From: Pseudomonadota bacterium
GTDB taxonomy: Bacteria; Pseudomonadota; Alphaproteobacteria; Paracaedibacterales; CAITNM01
Reading direction: 5' to 3'
NCBI GenBank assembly: GCA_018062345.1
Contig: JAGOSL010000009.1
Span: forward strand, 1 to 57,701
DNA length: 57,701 bases
Shown here: positions 57,588 through 57,701 of the stretch, piece by piece
How the letters are laid out: every line of letters begins with the position of its first letter
Numbering within the stretch: position 1 is the first letter of the stretch
Notes under the pieces: model-generated
Seen by the model: only the letters and a program-made list of their open reading frames with translations
Databases searched by the model: none
Told to the model about the DNA's origin: nothing
Program-made: the position numbers and the translations under genes

Positions 57588-57701
57588 GATTTGGTGAGGA
57601 CCTACTTTCCCGGCGCTTAAGCGATAGTATCATGGGCGCGGAGCGGTTTCACGGTCGAGTTCGGGATGGGTTCGTGTGTGTCACGCTCGCAATACCCACC
57701 A
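57588..57701 (-). rRNA. 5S ribosomal RNA (5' end cut by the window edge)
   Basis: The minus strand reads a typical 5S: GAACCCATCCCGAACTCG (loop B/C region), GTGAAACCGCTCCGCGCC, ATGATACTATCGC, and CGGGAAAGTAGGTCCTCACC at the 3' end. The 5' few bases are beyond the window end. The exact 3' end near 57588 is estimated from helix I pairing (TTGGTGGG-like with CACCAAAT). A 23S gene is expected to the right. Confidence 0.95.

Overview
The window looks like about 58 kb of chromosome from an AT-rich, host-associated alphaproteobacterium, most likely of the Holosporales/Paracaedibacter type. The evidence is a class I lysyl-tRNA synthetase, the alphaproteobacterial TCA order mdh-sucC-sucD-sucA-sucB, a coxB-coxA-ctaB-small ORF block, a RapZ-EIIA(Man)-HPr group, very short intergenic gaps between core genes, and many single genes for small proteins with Sec signal peptides. 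This placement is inference from gene content; there is no 16S rRNA in the window.

Layout. 1-2.1 kb: HIT protein, dnaQ, YceD-like protein and tRNA-Asp. 2.3-5.4 kb: a GDP-mannose enzyme with a signal peptide, a Bax-inhibitor-1 family protein and a secreted unknown. 5.7-13.7 kb: pepA, maeB, a mazEF module flanked by a transketolase 3'-end remnant and by tkt itself, and an amino acid permease. 13.9-22.6 kb: a secreted unknown, an esterase and the TCA operon. 22.6-25.1 kb: an EamA transporter, a signal-peptide Nudix protein and a secreted unknown. 25.2-30.4 kb: coxB, coxA, ctaB, a 35-residue CoxF-like protein, amn and a small unknown. 30.4-39.3 kb: ftsY, mtaB, and rpsB-tsf-pyrH-frr, with secreted proteins on the opposite strand placed between pyrH and frr and just beyond frr. 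39.4-46.0 kb: a tandem-PDZ protein, then an overlapping operon of lysyl-tRNA synthetase, a YdcF/DUF218-like protein, an L,D-transpeptidase, mutM, hemB and an MFS transporter. 46.1-49.2 kb: three secreted unknowns and a PCu(A)C copper chaperone. 49.3-53.5 kb: rapZ, an EIIA, ptsH, accD and rpsA. 53.7-57.3 kb: a run of exported proteins (a partly duplicated coiled-coil pair, a third helical protein and an outer-membrane barrel). The window ends in a 5S rRNA gene on the minus strand.

The core genes form an aerobic metabolism: TCA cycle, 2-oxoglutarate dehydrogenase, an aa3-type oxidase with its heme O synthase and a copper chaperone, gluconeogenic malic enzyme and transketolase. The most interesting layer lies on top of this. 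Several proteins join an N-terminal signal peptide to a domain that is normally intracellular or eukaryotic: an R2R3-Myb DNA-binding region (33620-34450), a Nudix hydrolase with a NUDT6/plant-NUDX-type N-terminal domain (23575-24489), a long protein ending in a HicA-like domain (35294-36817), and a complete ManC-type enzyme (2270-3778). Together they look like a dispersed set of candidate host-directed effectors. The Myb protein is the strongest candidate for an undescribed system, a possible host-chromatin-targeting factor.
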